In this document: positions 25,082-33,813 of the stretch, one piece after another
Numbering within the stretch: the stretch's first letter is position 1
Layout of the letters: the number at the start of each line of letters is the position of its first letter
Assembly: GCF_030815585.1 (NCBI RefSeq)
Contig: NZ_JAUSWY010000001.1
Span: forward strand, 2,108,001-2,172,000
From: Arthrobacter pascens
Lineage (GTDB): Bacteria > Actinomycetota > Actinomycetes > Actinomycetales > Micrococcaceae
Direction of reading: 5' to 3'
Length of the DNA: 64,000 bases
The notes under the pieces: model-generated
What the model saw: only the letters and a program-made list of their open reading frames with translations
The model's database searches: none
What the model was told of the DNA's origin: nothing
Program-made: the position numbers and the translations under genes

Positions 25082-26020
25082 ATGAAAGTAGCCATTCTGG
25101 CCCAGACCGGAACCATACCCACCTACGCAGATTTCCCTGACCCCCAGCCCCGCAGCGGCCACGTCGTCGTCGACGTCGCAGCGGCCGGGGTCCATCACCT
25201 CGACCTGGCCAAGGCATCGGGGGCGTTCGGGGAGCCCGGCACCATGCCGTACGTGATTGGGGCCGACGGTGTGGGCAAGACCGCCACTGGACGTCGCGTC
25301 TTTTTCACGTCACCGGTTTCGCCTCACGGTTCCTGGGCCGAGCGTACACTCGTCGCCGAGGAGGACCTGCTGGACCTCGCAGACGAGGTCGACGACGTTA
25401 CCGCGGCCGCGCTCGGCAACACTGGACTTGCCGCCTGGCTCGCCCTCACGTGGCGGGCCAAGCTGCAGCCCGGCCAGAACGTGCTGGTGCTGGGCGCGAC
25501 CGGTGCACTCGGATCGATCGCCGTCCAACTCGCCAAGTCCCTCGGAGCGGCAACGGTGGTCGCTGCCGACCGGGACCCCGGCCGCCTGGCCCTCTCCAGG
25601 GAGCGCGGCGCCGATGCCACCGTGAGGATCAGCCCCGACACCGACCTTGTAGCCGCCTTCCGCAACACGGTCGGTGAGCGCGGCTTCGACGTCATTATTG
25701 ACCCGGTTTGGGGAGAACCCGCCCTTGCCGCCATGCACGTAGCTGCCCGAGGCGCCCGTCATATCCAGATCGGCCAGACCGCCGGGTCAACCATCGAACT
25801 GCCTGCCGGCCTCGTCCGCGCAGCCCGCCTGGAGCTCCTCGGGTTCGCCCATATGGACCCGCCGGCACAGGTCCGCCGCGACGCCTACCTGCAGCTGACG
25901 GGGCTCGCAGCGACCGGAGCGTTGGCCGTCGATACGATGGCACTCCCGCTCGCCGACTGCCGGCGGGCTTGGGACCTGCAGCAGCAGGGCGCCCCCCGCA
26001 AGCTCGTCCTAACGCCCTAG
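25082..26020 (+). CDS. Zinc-free MDR oxidoreductase (quinone-oxidoreductase-like)
   Basis: 312 residues of the quinone oxidoreductase/enoyl reductase branch of the MDR superfamily. There are no structural-zinc cysteines, and the NADPH motif is VLVLGATGALGSIAVQLAKSLGA. CTAGGAGAAAACC precedes the ATG. It is the last intact gene of the LacI-linked block, 69 bases after the second FAH gene. It probably reduces a conjugated C=C bond in an unsaturated keto acid or ester; the actual substrate is unknown. Confidence 0.85.
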   Translation: MKVAILAQTGTIPTYADFPDPQPRSGHVVVDVAAAGVHHLDLAKASGAFGEPGTMPYVIGADGVGKTATGRRVFFTSPVSPHGSWAERTLVAEEDLLDLADEVDDVTAAALGNTGLAAWLALTWRAKLQPGQNVLVLGATGALGSIAVQLAKSLGAATVVAADRDPGRLALSRERGADATVRISPDTDLVAAFRNTVGERGFDVIIDPVWGEPALAAMHVAARGARHIQIGQTAGSTIELPAGLVRAARLELLGFAHMDPPAQVRRDAYLQLTGLAATGALAVDTMALPLADCRRAWDLQQQGAPRKLVLTP

Positions 26021-26086
26021 TGCAAGTCAGCAGCAACGTCCACCGGACCGCGCCCTGAGCCACATCAAGGCTACGGAAGGAGCGCC

Positions 26087-26113
26087 ATGATTAACCAAGC
26101 GGCGTGCTGGTGA
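26087..26113 (+). pseudogene. Fossil gene start at operon end
   Basis: A good ribosome site (GGAAGGAG) and ATG at 26087 open a frame of only eight codons (MINQAACW) before a stop. It sits exactly where the next operon gene would be expected. The likeliest reading is the leftover start of a gene whose body was lost by recombination. The alternative is a deliberately short peptide. Confidence 0.4.
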
Positions 26114-26202
26114 CGCGGCATGACTACAAAACATTCACCGTTGAACTTTCCCACGAGGTTCCACACGGGACTATTATCGGCTGGCTCATGAAGCCTGATT
26201 CC

Positions 26203-26490
26203 TTACATCCCAGGGACCCTGAAGAAGGCCTTCGGGTCGTCAGCGCCCAGCAGGTCGTGGTGGAAGACGATGGCGTCCACTGGCCGGGTGTCAACGAACA
26301 GGACGGCGACCTCCCGGGAGTGGACCACCGTGTAGCGGGTGAGGTCTTCCACCCAGGAATGGATCCCGGTGTACTCCTCGACGAACAACCCGTCCCCGAG
26401 CAGGCCCCGCTCCTCGAGCAGGTCGTAGACAAGATTCCAGGCCAGATCCATCAGTTCATGGATCGCTGCCTCGACCGTTGGAGCCGTCAT
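26203..26490 (-). CDS. Hypothetical acidic protein (95 aa)
   Basis: Frame from an ATG at 26490 (MTAPTVEAAIHELMDL). It encodes a soluble acidic protein with regular amphipathic patterning (DLAWNLVYDLLEERGL, SREVAVLFVDTRPVDAIVF), which looks more protein-like than the overlapping opposite-strand frame. Ribosome-site support is weak. No family is recognised. It is divergent from the AAA ATPase gene, separated by about 130 bases. Confidence 0.5.
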   Translation of the reverse strand: MTAPTVEAAIHELMDLAWNLVYDLLEERGLLGDGLFVEEYTGIHSWVEDLTRYTVVHSREVAVLFVDTRPVDAIVFHHDLLGADDPKAFFRVPGM

Positions 26491-26621
26491 ACTTCCATGG
26501 TGCTCCCCGGCGCTGACAGGATCGCGGACGAGGGCGGGCGTGTCCTGGACTACGACCAAAAGGAGTTGATACTGGTGAGCCAACCCCACCCCGATCGGGA
26601 ATCGAGTACTACAGTGGATGC

Positions 26622-27656
26622 ATGGCTCCCAACCGCCATCCGCTCGACGACCTGCGCGAAACCATCGGCCATCTGGCCGATCAGCTCAAGCTGCCCGGTG
26701 CAGAGCGCGTCGACGACCTGGTCGGCGATCTCATCGGTGCGAGGCCCGGGCCGGCCCGGCCGCTGTCCGAGGTGCAGGCCGAGCTCGACGCGCTGGTCGG
26801 ACTGGAGACCGTGAAGGAACAGGTGCGGGCCCTCGTCGCACTGCTCCAGGTCCAGGCCCGCCGTAAGGCGCACGGCCTGCCGGAGGTGGCCACATCACAG
26901 CATCTGGTGTTCCTGGGAAACCCGGGTACGGGCAAGACCACCGTGGCGCGGCTCCTGGCCGAGATGTACCGCGCGGTCGGTCTGCTGCAGAAAGGCCACC
27001 TGGTCGAGGTCGACCGTTCGGGCCTGGTGGGGCAGTACGTCGGCGCGACCGCCATCAAGACGGACCGGGTGATCCGGCGTGCGCTGGACGGCGTCCTGTT
27101 CATCGACGAGGCCTACGCGCTGGCCCCGGAGGACGGCCGGATGGACTTCGGCCCCGAGGCGATCGAGATCCTGCTCAAGCGGATGGAGGACCACCGCCAC
27201 CGCCTGGTCGTGATCGTGGCCGGGTACCCGCGGCTGATGGAGTCCTTCTTGCTCTCGAACCCCGGACTGCGCTCCCGGTTCGCCCGCGAGATCACGTTCC
27301 CCGACTACTCCGTCGACGCACTCCAGACGATCTTCCACCAGATGCTGGCCCAGCACGAGTACACGCTGGAGCCGGGTGCGGACCAGATGCTGCGCCGCAT
27401 CCTCACCGGGCTCCACGCGGGCGAGGACTCCGGCAATGCACGGTTCGCCCGCACGCTGTTCGAGCAGGCGCTCAACCGCCAGGCGCTGCGGCTGTCGCTC
27501 GACGAGGAACAAAGTCTCGACGCCCTCGATCGTGAGGCCGTCATGACGCTCACCGCGGACGACATCGTGGAGGCCGCGCTGGCCTTGGGCGAGGAGCCAG
27601 AGCCGGAACCGACGCCGGAACCGGTCCAGTCACGTTGGTGGCGCTGGCTGGTCTGA
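26622..27656 (+). CDS. CbbX/EccA-type AAA+ ATPase
   Basis: 344 residues: a short N-terminal helical region, then one AAA+ module. Walker A is GNPGTGKT (about 105-112), Walker B is VLFIDEAY, and LVGQYVGATAIKT plus the arginine-finger region NPGLRSRF are typical of the CbbX/CfxQ/EccA subfamily. Such ATPases remodel protein complexes, for example Rubisco activase CbbX and ESX-associated EccA. Neither Rubisco nor ESX genes are in this window, so the partner is unknown. The C-terminus ends in a Glu/Pro repeat and WWRWLV. Confidence 0.85.
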   Translation: MAPNRHPLDDLRETIGHLADQLKLPGAERVDDLVGDLIGARPGPARPLSEVQAELDALVGLETVKEQVRALVALLQVQARRKAHGLPEVATSQHLVFLGNPGTGKTTVARLLAEMYRAVGLLQKGHLVEVDRSGLVGQYVGATAIKTDRVIRRALDGVLFIDEAYALAPEDGRMDFGPEAIEILLKRMEDHRHRLVVIVAGYPRLMESFLLSNPGLRSRFAREITFPDYSVDALQTIFHQMLAQHEYTLEPGADQMLRRILTGLHAGEDSGNARFARTLFEQALNRQALRLSLDEEQSLDALDREAVMTLTADDIVEAALALGEEPEPEPTPEPVQSRWWRWLV

Positions 27657-27702
27657 GTACAGCTTTCGTTCGCGGTGCGAACTTGGATGGTTGAGCACCA
27701 CC

Positions 27703-28578
27703 CTATCTTTCGAGCCTGATCTCCTCCGGGGCGCGCGCTGCCAGGCTTCCGAGGAGGCGGAGGGCGTGGTCCGAGGCGGATCCTGGTTCGGCTGTGAAAC
27801 CAATGAATTGGAGCCCTGGGTCGGTCGTGAGCTGCATGGCCTCGTAGCTGAGATCGAGGTCGCCCACGTCGGGGTGATGGATGAGCTTGCTGCCGGCAAG
27901 GTGTATCCGCACGTCGTGGGCTTCCCAGAGCGCTGCGAACTCGCTGCTGCCGTTGGAGAGCTCGCTGATGAGGCTGCGGAGGGCATGATCGGAGGGCAGG
28001 CGCCCTGATTCCGCGCGGAGCAGGGCAACGATTTGTTCGGCGGAGTCGTTCCAGTCGCGGTAGGTGGCCCTGGCCCGGGGATCGAGGAAAAGGAAACGGG
28101 CGAAGTTCACCGGCTCTTGAGGGTGCACATACATCTCGGAGAAGAGCGCACGCCCGAGGGTGTTGGTGGCAATGACGTCCATCCGACCGTTCTGGATGAG
28201 CGCCGGGAAAGTCATCGCGTCGAGGAGCCGCTGGGTGCCGGGCCGGATCTGCTGGGTGCGGGAGGCCGGCTTTCGACGCGGTGTCCTCGCTCCCTGGTTT
28301 GCTGCGCGGACCAGGTCGTACAAGTGGGCGTGCTCAGCGTCGTTGAGCTTGAGCGCGCGGCTGATGCCGTCGAGGATGGCATCCGAGATCCCTGATGCGT
28401 TGCCCCGCTCAAGGCGCACGTAGTACTCAACACTCATCCCGGCGAGCAGCGCGACTTCTTCGCGGCGGAGCCCAGGGACCCGACGGCGGCCTCCAAAGTC
28501 GGGCAGCCCGGCATCGGCAGGGCTCAGCCGCGACCGGCGCGTAATAAGAAACTCGCGGATGTTGGCGGCGGTGGTCAT
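27703..28578 (-). CDS. XRE-family regulator with MmyB-like ligand domain
   Basis: 291 residues. The N-terminal helix-turn-helix spans about residues 30-80 (LRREEVALLAGMSVEYYVRLE), followed by a MmyB-type sensor domain (FLFLDPRARATYRDW, LRSLISELSNGSSEF, LTTDPGLQFIGF). It is encoded divergently from the SDR gene at 28734, the usual arrangement in which this regulator class controls an adjacent short-chain dehydrogenase. The ligand is probably a small hydrophobic compound. Confidence 0.88.
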   Translation of the reverse strand: MTTAANIREFLITRRSRLSPADAGLPDFGGRRRVPGLRREEVALLAGMSVEYYVRLERGNASGISDAILDGISRALKLNDAEHAHLYDLVRAANQGARTPRRKPASRTQQIRPGTQRLLDAMTFPALIQNGRMDVIATNTLGRALFSEMYVHPQEPVNFARFLFLDPRARATYRDWNDSAEQIVALLRAESGRLPSDHALRSLISELSNGSSEFAALWEAHDVRIHLAGSKLIHHPDVGDLDLSYEAMQLTTDPGLQFIGFTAEPGSASDHALRLLGSLAARAPEEIRLER

Positions 28579-28733
28579 GCTTCAAATCTACGCCGGGGGC
28601 TGGCTCCGAGGGGGGTCCTCCTATTAACCCTATAGAGCGGGTCTGCCTCCGGCGGGCGGGTTCTCCTTTACTGGATCTGTCAGGTCAATGGATAGGCAAA
28701 GTGCCGATCTGCATAACAGGAGGACACGTAGTC

Positions 28734-29576
28734 ATGGCAGAAAAGAACGTTTGGTTCATCACCGGAGCGGGCCGCGGTATGGGCACCGATATCGCCCAGT
28801 CCGCCCTCGCCGCCGGACATTCGGTCGTAGCCACGGGCCGCAACGCCTCCCGGGTACAGGACGCGATCGGGGAGCACGAGAACCTCCTCGCCCTAGCTCT
28901 CGACGTCACTGACGAAGCCGCCGCGGCTGCCGCAGCGGAGGCCGCCGTCGCTCGTTTCGGCCGTATCGACGTGCTGGTCAACAATGCCGGCAATTTCTAC
29001 GCCGGGTTTTTCGAAACCCTCAGCGACACGCAGGTCCGAGCACAGTTGGACACGAATTTCTTCGGCCAGCTGAATGTGACCCGCGCGATTCTGCCGATCC
29101 TGCGCCAGCAGCGCTCGGGCTCGATCGTCACCATCACCTCGACTGCCGCCTTCGTCGGCGGCGGGTTCACGTCCGCATATGCGGCGTCGAAGTTCGCTCT
29201 TGAAGGCTGGATGGAGTCACTGCAGGCCGAAGTCGAGCCGTTTGGGATCACCACAACAACTGTCGTGCCCGGGTTCTTCCGCACCGAACTCCTCGTGGAA
29301 GGTTCGTCGACGATCTGGCCGGAGCTGCAGATCGAAGACTACGCCGAGGGCACCGCGCAGACGATCGCCGGTTTCAAGGCAATGAACGGGCAGCAGGGGG
29401 GCGACCCGAAGAAGCTCGCCAACGCGCTTGTCTCTTTGTCCGACTCGGGAACTCTCCCGCTCCGGTTCGTCGCCGGCGCCGACGCTATGGCAGCTATCGA
29501 GCAGAAGCTCACCACCGTCCAAGACCAGATCGAGACCAACCGGACCCTGTCCGCATCGTTGGCCTTCGACGCCTAA
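28734..29576 (+). CDS. Short-chain dehydrogenase/reductase
   Basis: 280 residues from the ATG at 28734, preceded by AGGAGG at about ten bases; an upstream start at 28701 lacks a ribosome site. Classical SDR motifs: TGAGRGMG for NAD(P), NNAG, catalytic Ser in ITSTAAF and YAASK. It probably reduces a carbonyl and is likely under control of the divergent XRE regulator. It is followed at about 115 bases by a truncated F420-type reductase gene, which was probably its operon partner. Confidence 0.9.
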   Translation: MAEKNVWFITGAGRGMGTDIAQSALAAGHSVVATGRNASRVQDAIGEHENLLALALDVTDEAAAAAAAEAAVARFGRIDVLVNNAGNFYAGFFETLSDTQVRAQLDTNFFGQLNVTRAILPILRQQRSGSIVTITSTAAFVGGGFTSAYAASKFALEGWMESLQAEVEPFGITTTTVVPGFFRTELLVEGSSTIWPELQIEDYAEGTAQTIAGFKAMNGQQGGDPKKLANALVSLSDSGTLPLRFVAGADAMAAIEQKLTTVQDQIETNRTLSASLAFDA

Positions 29577-29692
29577 GACGGCGTCAGCCCGGCACATTGC
29601 TCCGAGTCCAGTCACCTCACCAGAACCCCACGCTCAGGCTGACCATTCGGCACCTCAGCTTCCATCTCCACCACTAGAAAAGGACACTCATC

Positions 29693-29866
29693 ATGGCAGC
29701 TCCCCTCGGCATTATCGGCTCCGGCGCGATCGGTGGCACGCTTGCCCGCCTTGCCGTCGCAGCCGGCCTCGACGTCATCCTCAGCAACTCCCGTGGCCCT
29801 GAGGCTCTGACCGACCTGGTCCAGGAACTCGGACCTCGCGCCCGAGCAGCAACGGTCGCCGAGGTA
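29693..29866 (+). pseudogene. Truncated NADPH/F420-dependent oxidoreductase gene
   Basis: The first about 58 codons encode a clear N-terminal Rossmann segment of the F420/NADP oxidoreductase family (LGIIGSGAIGGTLARLAVAAGLD, ILSNSRGPEAL). After about 29866 the frame continues but the protein becomes low-complexity Arg/Pro/Gly-rich sequence without family resemblance and runs into the opposite-strand ROK gene. A normal member is about 200 residues, so most of the gene has been lost at a recombination junction. Confidence 0.75.
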
Positions 29867-30023
29867 CTTCCCCGAAGTGCAGTAACAACACATCAACTGT
29901 CCTGCACGTCTCCGGCCGCCCTTCGCCTGGTCGGCGTCGAGCGGTCGGAGACTAGGCATCCGCGGCACTTCCAGCTCGTAGGAAGGCGTCCAGCTCCACG
30001 CTCTGAAGGCCAGGTGTTGCCTG

Positions 30024-31175
30024 CTACGGGCTTTGGCCCTCGCTGCGGGCCTCGAGCATGGATTCCCGGAGCCGGGACTGGGCCAGGGCCAGTCCGGCAT
30101 GCGCCGCTCCCCGGGCCACTGATAGTCCGATCACTTGCGGCACGACCCTGAGCTCCGGAAGGACGGGAAGGCTTTGCGCCAGTCGCCTGCCCGCCTCGGG
30201 GAGGACTTCGTCCACGAGCGGACTCAAGCGACCCACAAAATACACGGACTCGGGGTCCAGCGTTACGGCAACGGCACCGACAGCGGTTACGATCGCCGTC
30301 GTGAACGCCTCCACGACTTCAGCGCGGGACGCCATTTCCTGCGGCTGGGACCAGAGCGCTTCGATGCCCTCCAGGTGCAGTCCGCGCCCTCTGGCGAATT
30401 GGAGGAGACCCTTTGCGCTCATCAGCCCGTCGAGGGTCTCGTTGCCGACGCCGGAGAAGAGAACACCACCCAGATCACCGAAAGCAGGGGTCCGCCCCTG
30501 GGCGATCTCATGATCAGTACAGCTAGCAAAGGTCAGCACCGTACTGAGCATGAACAAAGCAGCGTGCCCTATGCTCGCATCATCCTTCAGGATCCCCCGT
30601 AGGGACGCACTGGCGTCGCTCTCAAGGATCATGGGAGCCTGCACTCGATCTTCAATAGCATTCTGGAGAAGAGAACCCCTGAAAATCTTCCTTGATTCTG
30701 GTATCCCGGACCACTCAGTGCCGTACCGGACACGGCCGGGCACCGCGGTGACGATTTGGCGCAATGGCCCCTCTGCGGAGTCACTGGTCTCCACGATCAA
30801 GTCCACCAGCCACTCGGCAGTGGTTCCGACGTCGCCCTCGTCGAGGCTGGGAACAATGACGTGCCTGACCTCGCGACCTCTCAGGTCCGTTACCAGAACG
30901 CACGTGGTTTGCGCCCCGAAAGAGATACCGACAATGTGCCCCGCCGTGCCGGGGACATCCAGATACGTGGAGCGTCGACCGCGTCCGGGAACCGCATTGA
31001 CCCCCTGCTCGACAACGAAACCGTCAACAAGAAGCTCATCCACCTTCCGAGACACCGTCGGCTGGCTCAAACGCGTCAATTCGATCAGCCTGTTACGCGT
31101 CAAAGGCGCCTCTGCAAGGACCGCATCAAGGACAGAAGCCTTAGTGTGGTCACGTGCTGTGGGATAGCTACTCAT
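30024..31175 (-). CDS. ROK-family transcriptional regulator
   Basis: 383 residues: an N-terminal MarR-like winged helix (LTRNRLIELTRLSQPTVSRKVDELL) and a ROK/actin-like sugar-kinase-fold domain (HIVGISFGAQTTCVLVTDL, GDLGGVLFSG). The usual ROK zinc-binding Cys cluster is not apparent, and the ATP-site glycines are partly degenerate, consistent with a regulator and not a kinase. Its targets are unknown. It stands between a truncated gene and the end of the leftward amino-acid operon, separated from the latter by a strong hairpin. Confidence 0.85.
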   Translation of the reverse strand: MSSYPTARDHTKASVLDAVLAEAPLTRNRLIELTRLSQPTVSRKVDELLVDGFVVEQGVNAVPGRGRRSTYLDVPGTAGHIVGISFGAQTTCVLVTDLRGREVRHVIVPSLDEGDVGTTAEWLVDLIVETSDSAEGPLRQIVTAVPGRVRYGTEWSGIPESRKIFRGSLLQNAIEDRVQAPMILESDASASLRGILKDDASIGHAALFMLSTVLTFASCTDHEIAQGRTPAFGDLGGVLFSGVGNETLDGLMSAKGLLQFARGRGLHLEGIEALWSQPQEMASRAEVVEAFTTAIVTAVGAVAVTLDPESVYFVGRLSPLVDEVLPEAGRRLAQSLPVLPELRVVPQVIGLSVARGAAHAGLALAQSRLRESMLEARSEGQSP

Positions 31176-31305
31176 AGCAACAACCTTAATGAGATATCAG
31201 ACCAAAACCGGGACGTGATGGGGCTGCCCGGTTTTCGTTGATTTAGGGGTTGATGGTTTTCTTCCGTTGCGCGTTCGACGGCGATCCCTGGTTCCGGCCA
31301 ACGGA

Positions 31306-31346
31306 CAGTACGCCCCGGCAGGGCAACAAACTGCCGGGGCGTACTG
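31306..31346 (-). terminator. Perfect 16-bp stem-loop ending the leftward amino-acid operon
   Basis: CAGTACGCCCCGGCAG (31306-31321) and CTGCCGGGGCGTACTG (31331-31346) pair perfectly with a 9-base loop, 31 bases after the stop of the binding-protein gene. There is no T-tract. Its stability and position make it the probable operon terminator. Confidence 0.65.
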
Positions 31347-31376
31347 GTCAGTTGGGGCATTGGCGCACCCCTGGTA

Positions 31377-32303
31377 CTAGCGGATCGTGGCTTCGGTGAT
31401 GGCTGATTCGCCCAGGCCCCAGTACTCCAGGGACTCCTTGTATTCCGGGGTTTCCAGGACGGATTGGATGGCTTTTTGCAGGGCCGGTGTCAAAGGTGAT
31501 CCCTTCTTCAGACCCATGGCGACGCTGGTGTTCGTCCGGGTATCCATCCTGGGCTCCAGGATGTTGAAGTGGTCCGGCTGCTGTTCGTTGGCCCAGGCCA
31601 GGGCGCTGGCGTCGTAGAAGACGCCGTCGATCCGCTTGGAGTCCAGCTGCGTCAGGGCCTCCTGGACGTTGGGCAGCGTGATGGCGTTGATGGCCGGCTG
31701 GCCCTTTTCCTCACAGGTCCACTTCGAGACGTTCGGCAGGTGCTTCAGTTGCTGTGTGGAGCCCTTGGTCACGCCAATGTTCTTCCCGCACAGGGTCTCG
31801 TTGGTCAGCTTGAGCGGGTTGCCCTTGGCGACCGCCACGGCCGAGCCGCCCTTAAGGTAGTTGATCATGTCCAGGACCTTCAGCCGCTCTTCCGTGGCGG
31901 ACATCGTGGTGGCAGTGAAGTCGTAGCGGCCGCCGTCAATGCCGGGAATGATCGTGTCGAACGCAGTATTTTCGAACTTCAGCTTCAGCCCCAGCTTTTT
32001 GGCCACCAGGCGGGCGAGGTCCGGGTTCACGCCAATGGGGGTGGTGTTGTCCTCAGCGAGGAACGTCATCGGCGGGGAGCTCAGATCCATCGCCACCGTG
32101 ATTTCGCCTTTGGCCTTGAAGGTCTCGGGCAGCAGCGCAACGGCTGCCGCGTCCGGCTGGACACCTTCTGAGACGTCACGGGTGTTCTGCGTCTTCCGGA
32201 GTTCCGTGGCCTGAGTGCCCGCTGCAGTGCCGCCACAGGCGGTGAGGGCCAGCAGGACAGCAAGCCCCGCAGCGGCAGTCTGGATCTTATTGATGGTCTT
32301 CAT
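31377..32303 (-). CDS. Amino-acid ABC transporter substrate-binding lipoprotein (copy A)
   Basis: 308-residue family 3 solute-binding protein with a lipoprotein signal (LAVLLALTAC, lipidated Cys23). Core motifs include SSPPMTFLAEDN and GVNPDLARLVAKKLG. The second copy at 41850-42776 in inverted orientation differs at only about 14 residues, and residues 103-297 are identical. No permease or ATPase genes accompany this copy, so it probably delivers substrate to the permease encoded beside the other copy. GAAGGGAAGCACC precedes the ATG and is also shared with copy B. It is the last gene of the leftward operon. Confidence 0.92.
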   Translation of the reverse strand: MKTINKIQTAAAGLAVLLALTACGGTAAGTQATELRKTQNTRDVSEGVQPDAAAVALLPETFKAKGEITVAMDLSSPPMTFLAEDNTTPIGVNPDLARLVAKKLGLKLKFENTAFDTIIPGIDGGRYDFTATTMSATEERLKVLDMINYLKGGSAVAVAKGNPLKLTNETLCGKNIGVTKGSTQQLKHLPNVSKWTCEEKGQPAINAITLPNVQEALTQLDSKRIDGVFYDASALAWANEQQPDHFNILEPRMDTRTNTSVAMGLKKGSPLTPALQKAIQSVLETPEYKESLEYWGLGESAITEATIR

Positions 32304-32337
32304 GGTGCTTCCCTTCGAAGGGGTTCAGGTGGTGAAG

Positions 32338-32361
32338 TTCCAGTGTGCTTTCACACTGGAA
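32338..32361 (-). promoter_or_regulatory. Intercistronic hairpin before binding-protein gene
   Basis: TTCCAGTGTG (32338-32347) and CACACTGGAA (32352-32361), 10-bp perfect stem with a tetraloop, between the aminotransferase-family gene and the binding-protein gene. Hairpins at this place often set unequal expression within transporter operons. Confidence 0.5.
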
Positions 32362-32420
32362 GGCGCTCCCCAAGGCTGTTGGTGTCGACATTTACGCCGC
32401 CGACGTGTTTGATTTGGGTT

Positions 32421-33782
32421 CTAGCGCAGTGTTTTGAAGGCGCGGCCCATTCCTTCGAGCAGGCGATCGGCGTCGTTGCTGGAGAAGGGCATTGGGGGGC
32501 GGAGTTTCAGGACGTTGCCTTGGGCGCCGCAGGCGGAGATGAGGATCCGGTCCTGTCGGAGGGCGTTCACGATGCCGGCGGCGGCTTCCCCGTTGGGTGT
32601 GAGTGTGGCTCGGTCGGTGACGAGGTCGACGCCGATGAAGAAGCCGCTTCCGCGGACTTCTGCGACCTCGTCCAGGCCCTGGGTGAGGTCTTTGAGTCCT
32701 GTGATGATCTTTTCGCCGACCTTGTGGGCGTTTTCTATGAGTGATTCCTCGCGGATCACGTCCAGGACGGCCTGGGCTGCGGCGATGGCTACTGAGTTTC
32801 CGCCGAAGGTGTTGAAGTAGCGGATGTTCTTCCCGAACTCCACGAGCAGTTCGGGTTTGAAGATTGCTGCCGCGACGGGAATTCCGTTACCCATGGGTTT
32901 GCCGATGGTCACGATGTCCGGGACGATTCCGTGCCGTTGGAAGCCCCACCATTCCTCACCGGTACGGCCAAAGCCGGGCTGGACTTCATCGGCGATGTAG
33001 AGGCCGCCAACGGCGTGGATTTCTTCGATGATGGGGCGGAGGAAGCCTGCCGGGCCGGCGAACACACCGTCGGAGGAGAAGATGCTGTCGGCGATGAAGG
33101 CCGCCACTCCAATGCCGTGCCGGTGCAGGTCGGCGATGGCGGCACGCACCTGGTTCCGCAGGTGATCCTCCAGGGATCCCTGGTCTGATGAGTAGCGGAG
33201 GGCGTCGGGTGCGTCAATGACCCGCACGTTGGCGCCCAGGGGCACGCCGGCGCCCAGGGATGGGGAGAAGGACGCTACTTCGGTTGTCAGGCCGTGGTAC
33301 GCGCCGGAGGTGACGATGACGCCTTGGTTTCCGGTGGCGTACTTTGCCACGCGCATGGCGAGATCGTTGGCTTCGGACCCGGTGCAGGTGAACATGACAT
33401 GGCCCAGCTCGGCCGGGAACGTGGAAAGGAGCTGCTCGGAGTAATCGAGGATGGATTCCTGGACGTAGCGGGTATTGGTATTCAGCGTCTGCATCTGTTC
33501 GTGGACAGCGGCGATGACACGCGGGTGGGCGTGACCGACAGAGGGAACGTTGTTGTAAACGTCGAGATAGTCATTTCCGTCGCGGTCGAACAAGGTCACG
33601 CCCTTGCCGCGGACGATTTCAAGGGGTGTGTCGTAGAAGAGCCGGTATCCGGGCCCGAGACTCTGGTCCCGGCGCCGGATGTTCTTCTGCATCTGATCCG
33701 GGAGCTCACCGAGGCGGTTGGGATCAAAGCCATTGATCATGGCTCTGGACGGCTTGCGGATGGTTTGGGGAGTGGTGCTCAT
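32421..33782 (-). CDS. Class III PLP enzyme, AGXT2L-like (aminotransferase or phospho-lyase)
   Basis: 453 residues with a complete class III aminotransferase fold. The PLP Lys is K295 in TIGKPMGNG and the cofactor Asp is D265 in IADEVQPGFGRTG. The KPMGNG signature and overall pattern fit the AGXT2L subgroup. Its characterised members are lyases acting on phosphoethanolamine or 5-phosphohydroxylysine rather than transaminases. The adjacent gene, 31 bases upstream, encodes a hydroxylysine-kinase-like phosphotransferase, which strengthens the phospho-lyase reading. An ordinary omega-transaminase remains possible. It is the fourth gene of the leftward operon. Confidence 0.85.
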   Translation of the reverse strand: MSTTPQTIRKPSRAMINGFDPNRLGELPDQMQKNIRRRDQSLGPGYRLFYDTPLEIVRGKGVTLFDRDGNDYLDVYNNVPSVGHAHPRVIAAVHEQMQTLNTNTRYVQESILDYSEQLLSTFPAELGHVMFTCTGSEANDLAMRVAKYATGNQGVIVTSGAYHGLTTEVASFSPSLGAGVPLGANVRVIDAPDALRYSSDQGSLEDHLRNQVRAAIADLHRHGIGVAAFIADSIFSSDGVFAGPAGFLRPIIEEIHAVGGLYIADEVQPGFGRTGEEWWGFQRHGIVPDIVTIGKPMGNGIPVAAAIFKPELLVEFGKNIRYFNTFGGNSVAIAAAQAVLDVIREESLIENAHKVGEKIITGLKDLTQGLDEVAEVRGSGFFIGVDLVTDRATLTPNGEAAAGIVNALRQDRILISACGAQGNVLKLRPPMPFSSNDADRLLEGMGRAFKTLR

Positions 33783-33813
33783 GGTTTTTTCCTTGATGGC
33801 TAGTGAGTCTGGT

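Noticed and set aside
26104..26814. Plus-strand frame of 236 codons spanning the AAA ATPase start
   Set aside because: Overlaps the ATPase gene in another frame and is antisense to a more protein-like frame; ends in low-complexity Arg/Pro/Ser sequence.
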